Shown: positions 46,000 through 57,801, numbered from the stretch's first letter. The stretch: DNA of 64,000 nt from Podospora pseudoanserina (GCF_035222485.1 NC_085921.1:1116001-1180000), one strand, 5' to 3'. The notes: generated by a model not told the origin, from the sequence alone. A program made the numbers and translations.

Positions 46000-47692
46000 A
46001 TGGCTCCAGGTCCAAAGCCGTCTCTTCAACCTCCAGGGACGCCGCCGACGCCGGTTTTTGCGATTACCGGTCAACACGGCGAGCCCTCTTTTCACTTTGT
46101 TTGCGACGATTTTGATCTGGATCAGCAACAACAACAGCCAGGTCGAAGTCATCCAAACAACGAACCCGAGGCAACCGTCCGATCAGAGCCGGAAGCCGCG
46201 CCCTTTTCGTCCCCGGTACAGCATTACCTCGCGCCCTCCCCACGAAGCAGTCCTGCCGCCTTCCTCGATCCCTACTCTCACCACCCGTCGCTACGGCCGC
46301 CGACGCCCGATCATCTCTTCAACAGCATGTCGTCCGATGGGGGCCTTGCCGCCAACGGCGGCGATGCGCCTGCCATGAAGAACCCCTTCAACTTCCAAAC
46401 CCAGATTATCTCGTCTGGACCGGTCAAATCTGTATGTCTTCGGCCTCTTCCTATCCAATCACTCAGCTAACAACTCACAGAACATCGGCCAACGCCGCGG
46501 CCACAGATACAAACACTCCTCCATCTCGGCCACTCACCAAATCTTCCAAGAACCACCCCCTCGACCGCCCCCCGTCCTCCCCGCCTCCCTCCCCATCCCA
46601 ACCCTCCGAGAAGCCTGGTCGAGCATGCAGCGCGATCAAAAAGCCAGGTTATGGTGGTGCTCCCTCCACGCCTTCATCGCCCTCTACGTCTTCCTCTCGG
46701 CCGAAGGCTCCCTGGCCATGACAGCCCTCTCCCACCTAGTCTTCTTCGACGTCGGCTCCGCCGCAGTCTGCGTAGCAGTCGACGTCCTAGGCAACTTTGA
46801 AGTATGGCGCCGCTCCTCGATCCGGCACCCCTTCGGCCTCCAACGAGCCGAAGTCCTCGCCGGCTTCGCAATGTCTGTCTTTCTCGTCTTTGGCGGATTC
46901 GACCTGATCTCGCACTCCATGAAAGACGTCCTCGAATCCGTCGGCCACCACGCCCCTCACCACCCCGTCTCAACAACCGATGACTCCTCCCAACCCGCCG
47001 GTGGTGGCCACGGAGGTGGTGGTCACAGTCACGGAGCACGATACATCACCCCCGGCACCCTCGACCTCGCCTCCTTCGCAGCCTTTGTTTCAACCCTCAT
47101 CTCTGCCTACGGCCTGCGAAACCACGGCCGGATCCGCCGTGTCATGCGCGTGCCGCTGCCGTACCTCTCCTCCCTCTTACCCGAATCCACCATCCTTTCC
47201 AACCCCTTCCACTTTCTCACCCTCTTCTTTTCAGGCATCATGCTTGTCCTGCCGCTAGTCTATATCCCCCACATCATCTGGCTCGACCGTCTAATCTGCG
47301 CGACGATTTCCCTGTCTATGTTTTTTCTCGGGGCTCGTCTAGCAGTAGGACAAGGGTTTATGCTCCTCATGTCGTACAACCACGTCGACAGCAAGAAACA
47401 AAAGGGGGACAGCAGCGAAGTCGCCAGCGTGATCAAGGAGATTGAGAGCGAGCCGCAGGTTCAGAGAGTGGAGGAGGCGCAGTTTTGGCAGGTGCACTAT
47501 GGGCTTGCGATGGCGAATCTGAAGGTCAAGGTTAAGGGGGGGGAGATGATGGGGGGAGGGCAGGGGCTGGATGGGGCGGTCAGCCAGTTACGGCAGAGAT
47601 TGGGGAGGGTGGTGCAGAATCGGTTGGGGGAGGGGTATGGGAGGGGGGGGAGTTTGAGGTGGGAGGTTACTGTGCAGATGAGTAGTGACTGA
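46000..47692 (+). CDS. ZRG17: Cation diffusion facilitator, Zrg17-like ER zinc transporter subunit
   Basis: Two exons, 46000-46431 and 46481-47692, with a 49-nt intron (GTATGT, CAGCTAACAA, CACAG); 547 aa. The N-terminal half is disordered (polyQ, Pro/Ser), then NPFNFQTQIISSGPVKS joins NIGQRRGHRYKHSSIS and ATHQIFQEPPPRPPP, a block typical of fungal Zrg17. Six hydrophobic segments follow (LHAFIALYVFLSAEGSLAM; LVFFDVGSAAVCVAVDVLG; AGFAMSVFLVFGGFDLI; ASFAAFVSTLISAYGL; LTLFFSGIMLVLPLVYI; ATISLSMFFLGARLAVG), with a His/Gly loop GGGHGGGGHSHG. The C-terminus (LRWEVTVQMSSD) is the cytosolic cation-binding fold. In yeast Zrg17 pairs with Msc2 to bring zinc into the ER. Confidence 0.85.
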
Positions 47693-47976
47693 TTGGGTAG
47701 GGGCCTTGGGCAGAAAAATGGGAAGGAAGAGAGGGACTGTACATAGCTCTGTCATTGTGGGGTGGGAACTTACATGGCGTTATTGGATTTTTATATATAT
47801 ATTCTTTTTGGAGGATGGGTTTATATTGGATGAGATACCTTATATAGGGCGAGTTTACAAGTTGAGCGTTTTGAAGGACTGCTGTTATCATGTCGTGAGT
47901 GATGCGGGTGAGGTTACATATCACTTGCCTACTCCTTAGTTTTGTAGGCACCTTGATGGATAGTACCCCTGACACT

Positions 47977-48021
<45 letters not shown>

Positions 48022-48257
48022 CACAACACACATCAGAACCCCAGTACTGATCAAAGTATTCCAAATCTGAAAGCTTGAATTCAAGAATAATTACAAAGAC
48101 ATATACACAAAAACAAGAGGTATCCGATCCCGCTTATTCCACTTCCCAACCAACGCCGAAACAAGCCAAACCATAACTTTTGACTCCGCAGTACGCCAAT
48201 TGTGCCCGTAACCGACCTTTGCCCAAAACAGTATCCCCCAAAAAGTCACCAGCAACC
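47693..48257. other. Intergenic between convergent Zrg17 and Dug3 genes
   Basis: 565 bp with both 3' ends and an AC microsatellite at 47980-48020. No gene. Confidence 0.6.
47980..48020. repeat. (AC)20 microsatellite
   Basis: An uninterrupted AC repeat over 41 bases between two convergent genes. Confidence 0.95.
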
Positions 48258-49931
48258 CTACCGCAGCGCCAACTCGGGAAACATCCTCGCAATCTTATCC
48301 GGATTCCCATACTCTGTCCTCGCCGGCGTCGGCTCCGGCGTCACAGGACTGGTATCGCTCAAATACGGCCCCAGCATCCCCGCGTGCCCTCCCGCATCCA
48401 CCGCGCTCAAGCTCGCCCTCTTCTTCTTGATGTTCCCCTGACTTGGCTGGGTTTGTCTCACAGTCGGCACCTCCGGCGCCGGAGGAGCCCCGCCGACAAG
48501 CGTCGAGCTCGACTCTGAATGCGAGAGTGGTGTCCGTGTTCTTGGGATGGTTGAACTGCTCTCTTGACGGGCATAAGGAAAGGTAGGGATCGTGGGGCCG
48601 AGGAGGCGTTTTTGTGGGTGGTTTTGTTTGTTCTCTTGAGGTTGGGGCGCGCAAGCTGGACCGCAAGTGGTGGATGGGCCGGCGATGGTGGGAATTGGGC
48701 CCGAGATGCCGGCGCGGAGGGTGGTTTTCTCGTTGGCCGAGAGGCCGCGGGCTCGGACAAAGGCTGCCGAGCGGCGGTGTTGGGGGTTGCGGTCGTAGTA
48801 TTGGTCTTTGATGGGATGAACCATTACCGTCTGATTGTGGATGGTGAGGATTGAGTTTGTTGGGACGTTGACCCAGTTTTCTATCGCACGGATGGTTAGT
48901 TTGGGACAATTATGGGGATCGGGGGTGAACATACCTCGCTCAAAGGAAAGGGGTTCACTGGCTACTAGAACTACATCTGCCCCCTTGTCGCTGCGCTCCA
49001 TTTGATAGTCCCTCTTGTCGGGGGTGGGAGCGCGGGTTTCCCAGAGTGTGCCCGACGAGTAGTATAAACTGGCGGCTTCGTCCGAGGCACTACCTACGTA
49101 GCGGGTGCAGATGACGCTATGGCCGTCTGATACGGCAAAGTTGAGTAAACTTCTGGTGTCGACATTCTCAGAGTGGATAACGCTCTCGGGAATGTTGTCG
49201 ATGAGTTCGTTGATGATGGCAATTGTCTTGAGCATCGCCTTTCTAAGAACCGTTGGCCCAAATCCATCGGTTGGCTGGGAGCTGGGGTTGTGTCCCATGC
49301 GCTCGAGTGTGTCCAAGAACAAGGCAAACGCCCATTCACTGTCGGTCCCTCCCACTACTCCAAGATACCACTTGTCGGCCAACCGCTCGCCGAGCCTCCT
49401 CTTGATCTGCTTCCAGCCGCCGATGCCGCCATTGTGCATCCAGATCAAGCTGCCGTGGGAGAATGGGTGGCAATTGTCTTCGCTCAGTGACCCTTCGGTG
49501 GTGGCGCGGACATGGGCGAAGATAAGGTGAGAGGCTGTCTTGGAAGCCAATCGTTGGAGGTTGACGCAGTTCCAGGCTGGTGTGGTCGAGGTGAAGAGGC
49601 AGGGCGCAGCGCCTAGCTTGGGGTCGGTGTAGAAGCCAATGCCGAACCCGTCGGCGTTGTTTTGACCACGTCGAGTGTCCTGTTGGAGGTGTGTAAGTTG
49701 AAGTCCCTTGTCGGCGCTATGCTTGCTCGCGTGGTACTCACCAGCCGGAGGCGAGAGTCAAATGACTGCTTGAGGATGGAGTGTGCTGGGTCGAGGACTA
49801 GCTTTGAAAGCAAGATCTCGTCGCTCCCTTTGTAGACCTGAGCATTAGACACCATATGTCAGTAAATCAATTCCCCAACGAGAACCGCCAAAGTATATGG
49901 CGCATAGCGGACATACCAGGAACCGGCACAT
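48258..49931 (-). CDS. DUG3: Glutamine amidotransferase class II, Dug3-like (glutathione degradation)
   Basis: Four exons on the minus strand: 49931-49917, 49837-49742, 49679-48935 and 48880-48258; 492 aa. The first exon codes only MCRFL, giving the nucleophile Cys2 of the NTN-hydrolase fold. Then VYKGSDEILLSKLVLDPAHS, SFDSRLRLDTRRGQNNADGF, HLIFAHVRATTEGS, NCHPFSHGSLIWMHNGGIGG, VVGGTDSEWAF. The last intron is 54 nt, in frame and free of stops, so retaining it would insert 18 residues. Its removal gives SFERENWVNVPTNS as in relatives. The last about 140 residues are Pro/Ser-rich. In yeast Dug3 joins Dug2 and Dug1 to degrade glutathione outside the gamma-glutamyl cycle. Confidence 0.93.
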
Positions 49932-51253
49932 GGTGATGGTGCCCAGGACGGAGCGGGCCGGTGAGTGTTCGGATTGGGCGACCTAATGGATAGATTCGGG
50001 ACGGGACTTGCTGGACTGAGACGGGGGACTCAATCGATAGATCGGAGTCAGTTGCAGAGTGGCGTGTAGAGAAGGGGAGATAGTTGTGAATTCGCTGCAG
50101 GAAAGCGAGTTGGGGGTGGTTCGACAGCCTATTGTGGAAGAGACGAGACGGGTTGGGACAGTCACTTGAGGCAAGTCCCTGGCTCGCAGGGCTGACGAAA
50201 TCGGCCAAATCAATGGCGGAACGAACCCATCCATCTTAGCGCAGTACCTAAAGTCTGGGGTGCATGCTGAGACCAACGCTGTATCGGCCCTATCAGGGCA
50301 GCTTTTGTTTGATCCAAACAGGTGGCATGAGCCTAAAATCGACCTGGAAACTTGGAATCCTGTCTTTTGTGTTCTCACACCCGATAGTTAGGAAGCATCG
50401 TGGTGTCTTGGTTGGGTAAAGCTCAGCTCACTCTGTACCTCACTATCACAGGACCCTGGGTTCTGGAACCACAACTGGGCCCATGCTGGTTCATCTTATC
50501 GGTTCGTTATCGCCGCTCAACATATTTCGGCATTCCTCAAGCAACACAGCAACCTCTGATCATAAAAATCTAGGAGAGGTTTTTTTTGGCTTCTCTATAA
50601 CCATACAAACACGCCTACTTCTCGCAGATATGACTGCTGTCAGCGGTAACTTTGCTTCCATCTGCCACTTGCCGCAACGTACGCAATACAGAGAGACCCA
50701 TCAGTCTCAGACCAGGATTATGTCAGAGAGCCATTTTGTCTCTCAGCGTTTTTCGGAGGCGCTCAATGACGTGCTCCGGGCTCCAATCCGATGAAGCCGG
50801 AAGACGAGACTAACTGCTCGTACGGAGTAATGTTAAATCGCCATTACTCTTGCCTCTTTGTGGAAACTCCGAAACTCTCGCCAAAATGGGCATCTATAAA
50901 CCCCAAAAGTCAGAATGATGCCTGACCTGATACGTGCAATTCAGGGTCTGATGATCATGCGATTAAGCCATCTTGACTGAGGGGCATGTAGCGTCCAATG
51001 CAATAATCGTGGCCTCCCAGTGTCCCAGTTTCTGCTGCGTGGGGTGGGTCTTGGCAACCCCAAATACATTGCTACACAGGGCCGCCCAAAGCACCGCGGT
51101 CCAAATCACTGATTGCCCATTTTCCATGTACCTCAACCCCTCCGAACGAAGATAATCGCCCGACCGACGACCATAACCCCCCATTGTCTGCGGACTGGAC
51201 ACCTGCCCGAGACAGCTTCGTATGCGTGCTAGCTACCAGGCCCCCCGTTTACC
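49932..51253. other. Intergenic, divergent promoters of Dug3 and Mgm1
   Basis: About 1.3 kb between two gene starts. Small frames on both strands show no conserved features. Confidence 0.5.
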
Positions 51254-54139
51254 ATGAGCGCACAGCTCCGCGCCGCCGGGGCGATTGCCCCCGTCGCCCG
51301 TCGCGTCGGTCTGCGAGCCGTCCGCCAGTTCCATCAGTTTCCCACCGGCGGCATCCAGAGAGCCGACCTCGCCGCCCGTGACCTCCGGAGGTCTGTGCAG
51401 TTCCCGGCCAAGCTGTACCACAATGCTGTCATGGTGCGGAACGCCTCGTTTGTCCGCCTGCTGCCCAAGCTGGCCATCAAATTCGTCAGGATCCCCGCAC
51501 TGTTCGGTGGGCTGATGTTGGGTGCGGCGGGATGGGTGCAATATCAAGCTATCCGTAAGGACTTTGGAATATACAGACTAAAACGATGTAACGCTGACAG
51601 GATTTAGAACTGGGTAACTCTGCCACCGAAATGTACACAAATATTAAGACTGGTGTGACGGACACCGCTTTCGCCATATGGGGAACCGCTACCGATATCG
51701 CCAACCAGACCAAAAATGGGTTTAACGAAAAGAAGGGACAATTTACGATGCCAGAATGGCTGGACAATATTATGAAAGGAGAGGGTGCCGCCGGGGAAGG
51801 CTCGGGAGGACCAAATGGTGGGCGGGAACCCCCAAAGCAATCTAGAGTGGCCGGCGGTGCTGCTGCTGCAGGAGCTTCCGCGGCAGCTTATGGTTACGGT
51901 GCTGCCGACGAGGAGGACGATCGCTCACCAGAGGAGGTTGTAAAGGACGACCACATGATGTACATCACCAAGCGGATGATCGAGATTCGAAACCTCCTCT
52001 CGCGAGTTGGGCAATCCAGCAGCGTCACCCTGCCATCCATCGTTGTTATTGGTTCGCAATCATCTGGCAAGAGCTCAGTGCTGGAGGCTATTGTTGGTCA
52101 CGAGTTTTTGCCCAAGGGTAGCAACATGATCACCCGCCGCCCGATCGAGCTCACCCTTGTGAACGACCCCCAAGCGAAAGTCGACTATGGCGAGTTCCCA
52201 GATCTGGGGCTTGCGAGGGTTACGGACTTTTCCTTGATTCAGAAGACCCTGACCGAGCTCAACCAGTCTGTGCCTGAGTCTCAGTGTGTGTCTGACGACC
52301 CTATTCGGCTCACCATTCACTCCCCACGAGTTCCGGATCTCTCTCTGATCGATCTTCCTGGCTACATTCAGGTTGCGGGCGAGAACCAGCCGCGTGAGCT
52401 TAAGCGCAAGATCTCTGAGCTTTGCGACAAGTACATCCGAGGTCCCAACATTATCCTGGCTATTTCTGCTGCTGACACCGATTTGGCCAACTCTACTGCC
52501 CTGCAGGCCAGCCGTAGGGTCGACCCAAGGGGCGAACGGACGATCGGCGTCATCACCAAGATGGATCTCGTAGACCCAGAGAAGGGTGCCGCCATTCTTG
52601 GCGACAAGCAGTACCCTCTCCGTTTGGGCTATGTCGGTGTCATCTCCAAGATGCCCGTCCAGACTGGTGGTCTCTTCAGAAGAGAGAGCAGCAACCTCCT
52701 GGCGAGCATCAACAAAAACGAAAAGGCTTTCTTCAACTCTCACCCGGAGGAGTTTGGCCCTAACTCAGGGGCCGCTACGGGCACCATCACGCTGCGCAAG
52801 AAGCTGATGCATGTTTTGGAGCAGCAAATGTCCTCTAAACTCACAGAAACAACCGATGCCATTACTCGTGAGCTCGAGGAGACAACTTACCAGTTCAAGG
52901 TCCAGTACAATGAGCAGCCCATGAGTGCCGAGTCCTACCTCGCCGCCAGTCTGGATGACTTCAAGCACCAGTTCCACAACTTTGCCAACACCTTTGGCCG
53001 CCAACAGCTGCTGGAACTGCTGAAGGATTCTCTGGACCAAAAGGTGCTCGACCAACTCGCTGCTCGGTATTGGAACAAGCCCATCGAGGATCTTTTCATT
53101 GCCCCCACTGAGCCCGACAGTCTGGTTGACCTCCCCAAGGCCGACCCCAAGTCGCCTTACTGGCACCGTCAGCTTGACACAGCCTGCTCCGGTCTTACGC
53201 GCCTCGGTGTCGGCCGTCTCGCTGCTACCGTTGCCTCCAATGCCATTCAGGCGAACATTGACAAACTGCTCGACAAGTCGTCGTTTGCAAAGCACCCATC
53301 CGCCCGCCAGGTGATCAGCGAGGCCGCTGCTCTTGTCCTCGCTGACAGGGCGTACGCTACTAGCGATGGCATTGAGATCTCGCTGAAGCCGTACAAGTTT
53401 GACCCGGATATTCAGCCCAACGAGTGGGAGAAGGGGCGGGAGCATGTGGTGGGTGTTCTTCAGGGCGAGCTGGAGCAGTGCCAGAATGCGCTCAAGTCAT
53501 TGGAGAGCTCGGTTGGTGGAAGGAAAAAGTTGAGGGAGGTGATGGGCTTTGTTGACAAGGCGAGGAAGGGTGAGATTATCATTGAGGGAGATCACCCCAG
53601 CGGTGCGGGTGGTTTCAGCGCGGCGCTGCTTGCGAGAGGTAAGGTCTTTGTTCCTTTTTTACGAATCCCACCAGTGACTAACACCACCTTTAGGCCGTGA
53701 AGCCGTCTTCCTCCGCGACCGCGCGGACATCATCAACATGCGGATTGTTGCTTCCAAGTCGAGAAAGTGCAAGTCCCTCGAGAACAAGTACTACTGTCCC
53801 GAGATTTTTCTGGATGCGGTAGCCACCAAGCTGGCTCAGACGGCGGTGCTGTTCCTCAATGTGGAGATGCTGAATGACTTTTATCATCGGTTCCCGAGGG
53901 AGGTGGAGACGAAGCTGAATGAGTATATGAACTCTCATGGGGGCAACGGGCTGGAGAAGTTTGCGAGGGAGGACCCCAAGATTAGGAGGCACTTGGACTT
54001 GGTGCAGAGGAAGGAGTTGCTGGAGTTGGTGTTGATGAAGATTCAGGACTTGCACCGGTTTGATGCGGCGGGGAATGTGAAGGCGGATAGGGATTATTTG
54101 AAGAAGGGGAGGCAGCAGAGGGGGAGGTGGTCGTTTTAG
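51254..54139 (+). CDS. MGM1: Mitochondrial dynamin-like GTPase Mgm1 (OPA1 homologue)
   Basis: Three exons, 51254-51554, 51608-53638 and 53694-54139; 925 aa, introns 53 and 55 nt. The Arg/Ala-rich N-terminus (MSAQLRAAGAIAPVARRVGL) is a matrix-targeting sequence. A hydrophobic segment (IPALFGGLMLGAAGWVQY) at about residues 80-98 is the inner-membrane anchor, and an Ala/Gly-rich stretch (VAGGAAAAGASAAAYGYG) at about 170-190 is the likely second, rhomboid-cleaved segment. GTPase motifs: G1 GSQSSGKSSV (about 248), G2 in MITRRPIEL, G3 DLPGYIQV (about 346), G4 TKMDLVD (about 416). The middle/stalk domain follows to the C-terminus. It drives inner-membrane fusion and crista maintenance. Confidence 0.97.
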
Positions 54140-54984
54140 GGGGGTGGGGAGAGAGTAGGCGAAGAGGGTGAAAATTATAGGCGATGGGCGGGAGTGAGTA
54201 TATGGGTGGGATTGGGAAAGGGATGGGAAAGGGAAAGATGGGAGGTTAGGCGTCAACAAATTGTTGGTTGGTTTTCTTTTTTTTTGTTTTTTTTTTATGG
54301 TTTTGTTATTATGATGATGGTGTTCGATGGGAGTTTTTTTTTTTTTTTGCTTTTTGGCTTGTGTTTTGGTTTTATAAAGAAGCAAGTAAAGTTGGGCAAA
54401 TGAATGATGTTTGGGTTTTTTTTTTTTTTTTTACTATACAATGTTTTAGATGTTAAAATAGGTGGGTAGAGTGTGAAGTATGCCTTGCGTTTTTAGCCAT
54501 GGTTGCTTTTTGTCCTGAGTCTTGTATAGGAGCTGTTCAATGGTGGTGTTGATCAGGGCGAGATAAAGTGATAAGAGGGGCTATCAGGGTAGGTGGGGAG
54601 TGTGACCTCGGGAAGGACCCAATTTGAGCGTGTGTGTCTCCGCGCAATTCCAACACGCCTTGAATCCTTCGGAGAGTAAGGTGGTGATTTTGTGTGTCAT
54701 GGAATTGCTCGCTGAATTAGTACGGGATGTGCTTGATTTTATGGAAGTGGGAGAGATGCCGAGGAGTCTCCGGTTTATCTCCTGCGGGGAAGCTCGCAAC
54801 AGCGGGCAGTCCAGGGAGGAGGTGAGGGGTCATGACGTGCGTTCGTTGAGGGATGGGTAGATGGGTATGAGGGTGTATATAACCTGGCTGTAGAGACTTT
54901 TATCTTAGTTCAGACGGACGGCTTGATGTCACAAGTACGCTCTCACCTTTTTAGTCCAGTATTAGAACAGAAGACCACTTCACA
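54140..54984. other. Intergenic, T-rich Mgm1 3' region and cyanase promoter
   Basis: About 0.85 kb. Several T8-T14 runs lie at 54279-54432 directly after Mgm1. No gene. Confidence 0.55.
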
Positions 54985-55632
54985 ATGGCCGACTCAGCCC
55001 CCCGCCTCGCCGCCCTCGACGTACCTACCCCCTCCCCGTTTCACTTTCCCCTCCCGTACCTAGGTGGCTAACCTTTCGATTGGTAGGACTCCATCGTCTC
55101 CCGCCTCCCCTCCTACTCCCAATCCCTCTTCGCGGCCAAAACCGCCCACGAGCTCTCCTTCTCGGCAATCGCTGAACACCTCGGCCGGTCCGAGGTTGCA
55201 GTTGCGGCGCTCTTTTACGGACAGGCGACGGCCTCGCCGGAGGATATCACCAAACTGGCAGAGCTCTTGAGCTTGCCCGAGGCGCAGCTGAGGAAGGATC
55301 TCGGGACTGGGTTCCCTGATCGGGGGAGGTCAGGGCCTATGCCGCCGGTTGAACCGCTGATTTATAGGTTGTATGAGGTTGTGCAGAATTACGGGTATGC
55401 GTTCAAGAGTGTGATTAATGAGAAGTTTGGGGATGGGATTATGAGTGCTATTTGCTTTGATACAAAGGTGGAGAAGGAGACGGTGGAGGGCGCGGATTGG
55501 GTTGTTATTACGCTAAGGGGGAAGTGGTAGGTTCTCGTCTCTGTTATCATGTTACCCTGTCAGGGCATGGAAGATGTGGGACGGTATTGACTGACTTTTG
55601 TGATTTGCAGGCTGCCTTTCACGAGGTTCTAA
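54985..55632 (+). CDS. cyn1: Cyanate hydratase (cyanase)
   Basis: Three exons, 54985-55020, 55087-55526 and 55611-55632; 165 aa, introns 66 and 84 nt. The first exon codes only [12 protein letters not shown] and the last only the end of LPFTRF. The N-terminal five-helix DNA-binding-like domain ([40 protein letters not shown]) and the C-terminal dimer domain ([39 protein letters not shown]) are complete. The catalytic Arg, Glu and Ser are in YRLYEVVQ and GIMSAI. The enzyme converts cyanate and bicarbonate to ammonia and CO2 as a decamer. A Cys replaces the usual polar residue after MSAI. Confidence 0.96.
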
Positions 55633-55639
55633 GTGGGCA

Positions 55640-55715
55640 GATGGTAAGACGGGATAGTAGGGGATCGAACTCTCATGGAGGACTCCTCATTCAAGGGTTC
55701 GAGTGCTTCCCAGGA
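55640..55715 (+). repeat. Weak tRNA-like segment, possible copy 3
   Basis: GCAGATGGTAAGACGGGA resembles the A-box region of copies 1 and 2 (CAGATGGCTCAGCAGGTAAGAC; AAATGGTAAGGATG, read on their own strand), and AGGGTTCGAGTGCTTCCC is B-box-like. An antisense B-box-like GGGATCGAACTC lies between them. No upstream TATATATTAGGTCAA block is seen. It starts 8 bp after the cyanase stop. Confidence 0.25.
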
Positions 55716-56508
55716 AGAGGGGGAAAGTCACGATGGCTGGCTTGTGCCTGAGACAAAACGATCAAATCACAAAGATCAGGATCTGGTGTCTGACAGGTGT
55801 TTTCTGGTTTCCTTTCATGGTGTCTAGCAAAGATGTTCGAGACAACGGGCGAGGTAACGGCTGAAGAATATCATGAGCGAATTTTCAAGTTGGATTGTTT
55901 ACTTGTTTTCATCGGTGTCGCCGTGGCAGAATATCACGGGCAAAATGTTCGGCTAGAATTGTTGGCTCTCTTTCACCGGTCCGAGGCGAGCCGGCGACAG
56001 GAGCTCGAGGAAAACACTTTCTCAATGAACCTTTGCCTATCACCAGGACTAGATCCAGGGTTGTCTTACCTTGGGCTCTCTGACGGCAAAGACGCGGGAT
56101 CCACAATAGTAAGGGGCTCAGGGGGTCACAATACTACGATGGCCACCACCGAACAGCCAACTTTTTTCATGAAATCAAACATCTGCTGCTCCCACGTTGT
56201 AATTACGCTTTCCCACGTGCCGAAGCTTCTTTTCTGCCGTGTGCTTGCCGTGATGGTTGTTTGTCTCCCGGGGGACAATGTTAAGAGCACAATACTAAGA
56301 CCCGCCGCCTGATTGACTCTCCTCTAATGATTCTCGAGTTGTTTGTCTAGAGTCAATGAAACTCAGGGGAGACCATCTTCAAGGATCAAAGAAACCAACT
56401 TGGTCTAGCTTGTGATCCTGTCTCTTGTGGCGGGTGGCCATGGAGGAAGATGGCCGGTCAACACCACAACTCACCGGTTTGTATGGCATTCAGCAGCCTC
56501 AAAAAAAG

Positions 56509-56515
56509 TATAAAA
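56509..56515 (+). promoter_or_regulatory. TATA box of the pheromone gene
   Basis: TATAAAA 93 bp before the ATG at 56608. A C/T-rich stretch at 56521-56550 follows and fits a start region. Such a clear TATA box is unusual among the genes of this window and fits a strongly expressed gene. Confidence 0.5.
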
Positions 56516-56607
56516 CATGTCCTACCCTCCCCCCAAGCCCATCTTTTTTTTCTTCATCCGCATTCACTTCTGAACATCTTCAGTAAAACAAAAAACCAAC
56601 AATCAAA

Positions 56608-56682
56608 ATGCCTTCCACCACCGCTCAGACCAAGGTTCCCCAGACCTCCACCAACTTCAACAGCTACTGCGTTGTCATGTAA
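56608..56682 (+). CDS. mfa-1: Lipopeptide (a-factor-like) mating pheromone precursor
   Basis: A 24-codon reading frame, ATG 56608 to TAA 56680-56682. It begins MPSTTAQTKVPQT and ends YCVVM, a CaaX box for farnesylation and carboxymethylation of the Cys four residues from the end. From memory of the family, the Neurospora crassa mfa-1 product has the same length, the same MPST start, KVPQT core, NFN segment and CVVM end. The mature peptide would be the C-terminal part after N-terminal trimming, exported by an Ste6-type transporter and sensed by the Ste3-type receptor (PRE-1). The ATG context AATCAAAATG is good. About 700 bases of non-coding, partly pyrimidine-rich DNA follow, consistent with the long 3' UTR of such genes. 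Confidence 0.93.
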   Translation: MPSTTAQTKVPQTSTNFNSYCVVM

Positions 56683-57801
56683 ATTGACCAACATGGTATG
56701 CTAAAGGCGCGCTCCAACACTAAAGGCAGGCAAGAGAGAGGGAGACTTGTTTCTCTCTCTCCCATGAACCTCCGTCTTCACTCTTTTCGGCTGTTTTTCG
56801 ACTTTTTCATCTGCCCCAAAAGACAACAAGTCTTCCTCCTGTGAACGTACGGGAATGGACTTGGATGGATTCGAGCTACTTTCGACAAGGATGAAGTCTC
56901 ACAGGTTTTCCTCTCTCTTGTCCCCCGAAATCAACGCTACTCTCCTCTCTCAATAACTGGATTCGTTGCTCTTTTGGGTACCACCTCAGTGTCGCTGCCT
57001 GGAAGGAACGACAACATCAATCGGCTCTCAATTTTACCCCCAAAACCGATTTTTAAAACAATCACAAAAACTTCAACTTTCTGGATCCACCTTTTTGAAC
57101 ATAAACACAGAAAAAGAACAAATCGGGCTCACTTTTCATGGCCTGCTTCTTCACACCAAACTCCTTGCTTTCTCAGACAATCAATTCTGTTCGCTTTTTG
57201 GACGACTTGTTCCGACTCGAAAAAACGACAAAAATCACCACTTGGCTTTTTTTGCCCTTTCTTTGGGGAGGACAGTTTCATGGGCAAGAGAATTTTGGGA
57301 GGGGAACCAAGGGGGAAGATTCAGACGTGGATTGGAACCTTATTGCTTCTTTTTCTTTTTTAACTTATAACTTCTTCTTGCTGTACCCACTGCAGGACTA
57401 GATAGATTCAATCGAGGCTGGTTGATTAAAATTCCTTGATCATGATGGTGGCTGTGACTATGATATGAGGACCTAAAACCATAATCTGACTGATAGGAAA
57501 AAACATCCATTGTGTCTCTCCTCGAGATTGTGAATCACTGCATTGAAGGTTGACTTGCACTGACATAACCCTTCCTCCATCAACCCCACCGTTCGGTTCA
57601 ACAACCGAGACGGCCCCATAACCCCATTGCCCCACCTCGACTCGCCAAGCCGCTAGTCTTATCTTATCTCAATGGTGGGGATAATTTTTGCAATTGCCCA
57701 ATCTTGCCTGGGCATCCCGAGTGAAGCTCTCTGCGACCGCAAACACAACACTATCACGGTTCTCACACCCCCCATCACCCTCGAGAACAGCCGCCGCCAC
57801 A
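56683..57801. other. Probable long 3' UTR of mfa and promoter of the next gene
   Basis: About 1.1 kb. Frames of 87-134 codons overlap in three phases at 56966-57401 without motifs. This pattern fits untranslated sequence low in stop codons rather than a gene. Confidence 0.5.

Larger units (their letters stand above)
55633..56607. other. Intergenic between cyanase and the pheromone gene
   Basis: About 1 kb. A weak tRNA-like segment follows the cyanase stop (55640-55715). A 171-codon frame (55797-56312) has no recognisable domain and is not accepted. The 3' end carries the TATA box and pyrimidine-rich start region of the pheromone gene. Confidence 0.5.

Noticed and set aside
55797-56312. A 171-codon frame upstream of the pheromone gene
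   Set aside because: It has no recognisable domain and ends just before the pheromone promoter. The possibility of a lineage-specific gene cannot be excluded.
56966-57401. Three overlapping frames of 87-134 codons after the pheromone gene
   Set aside because: All three phases are open over the same bases and none shows protein-like motifs. A long 3' UTR is the better explanation.
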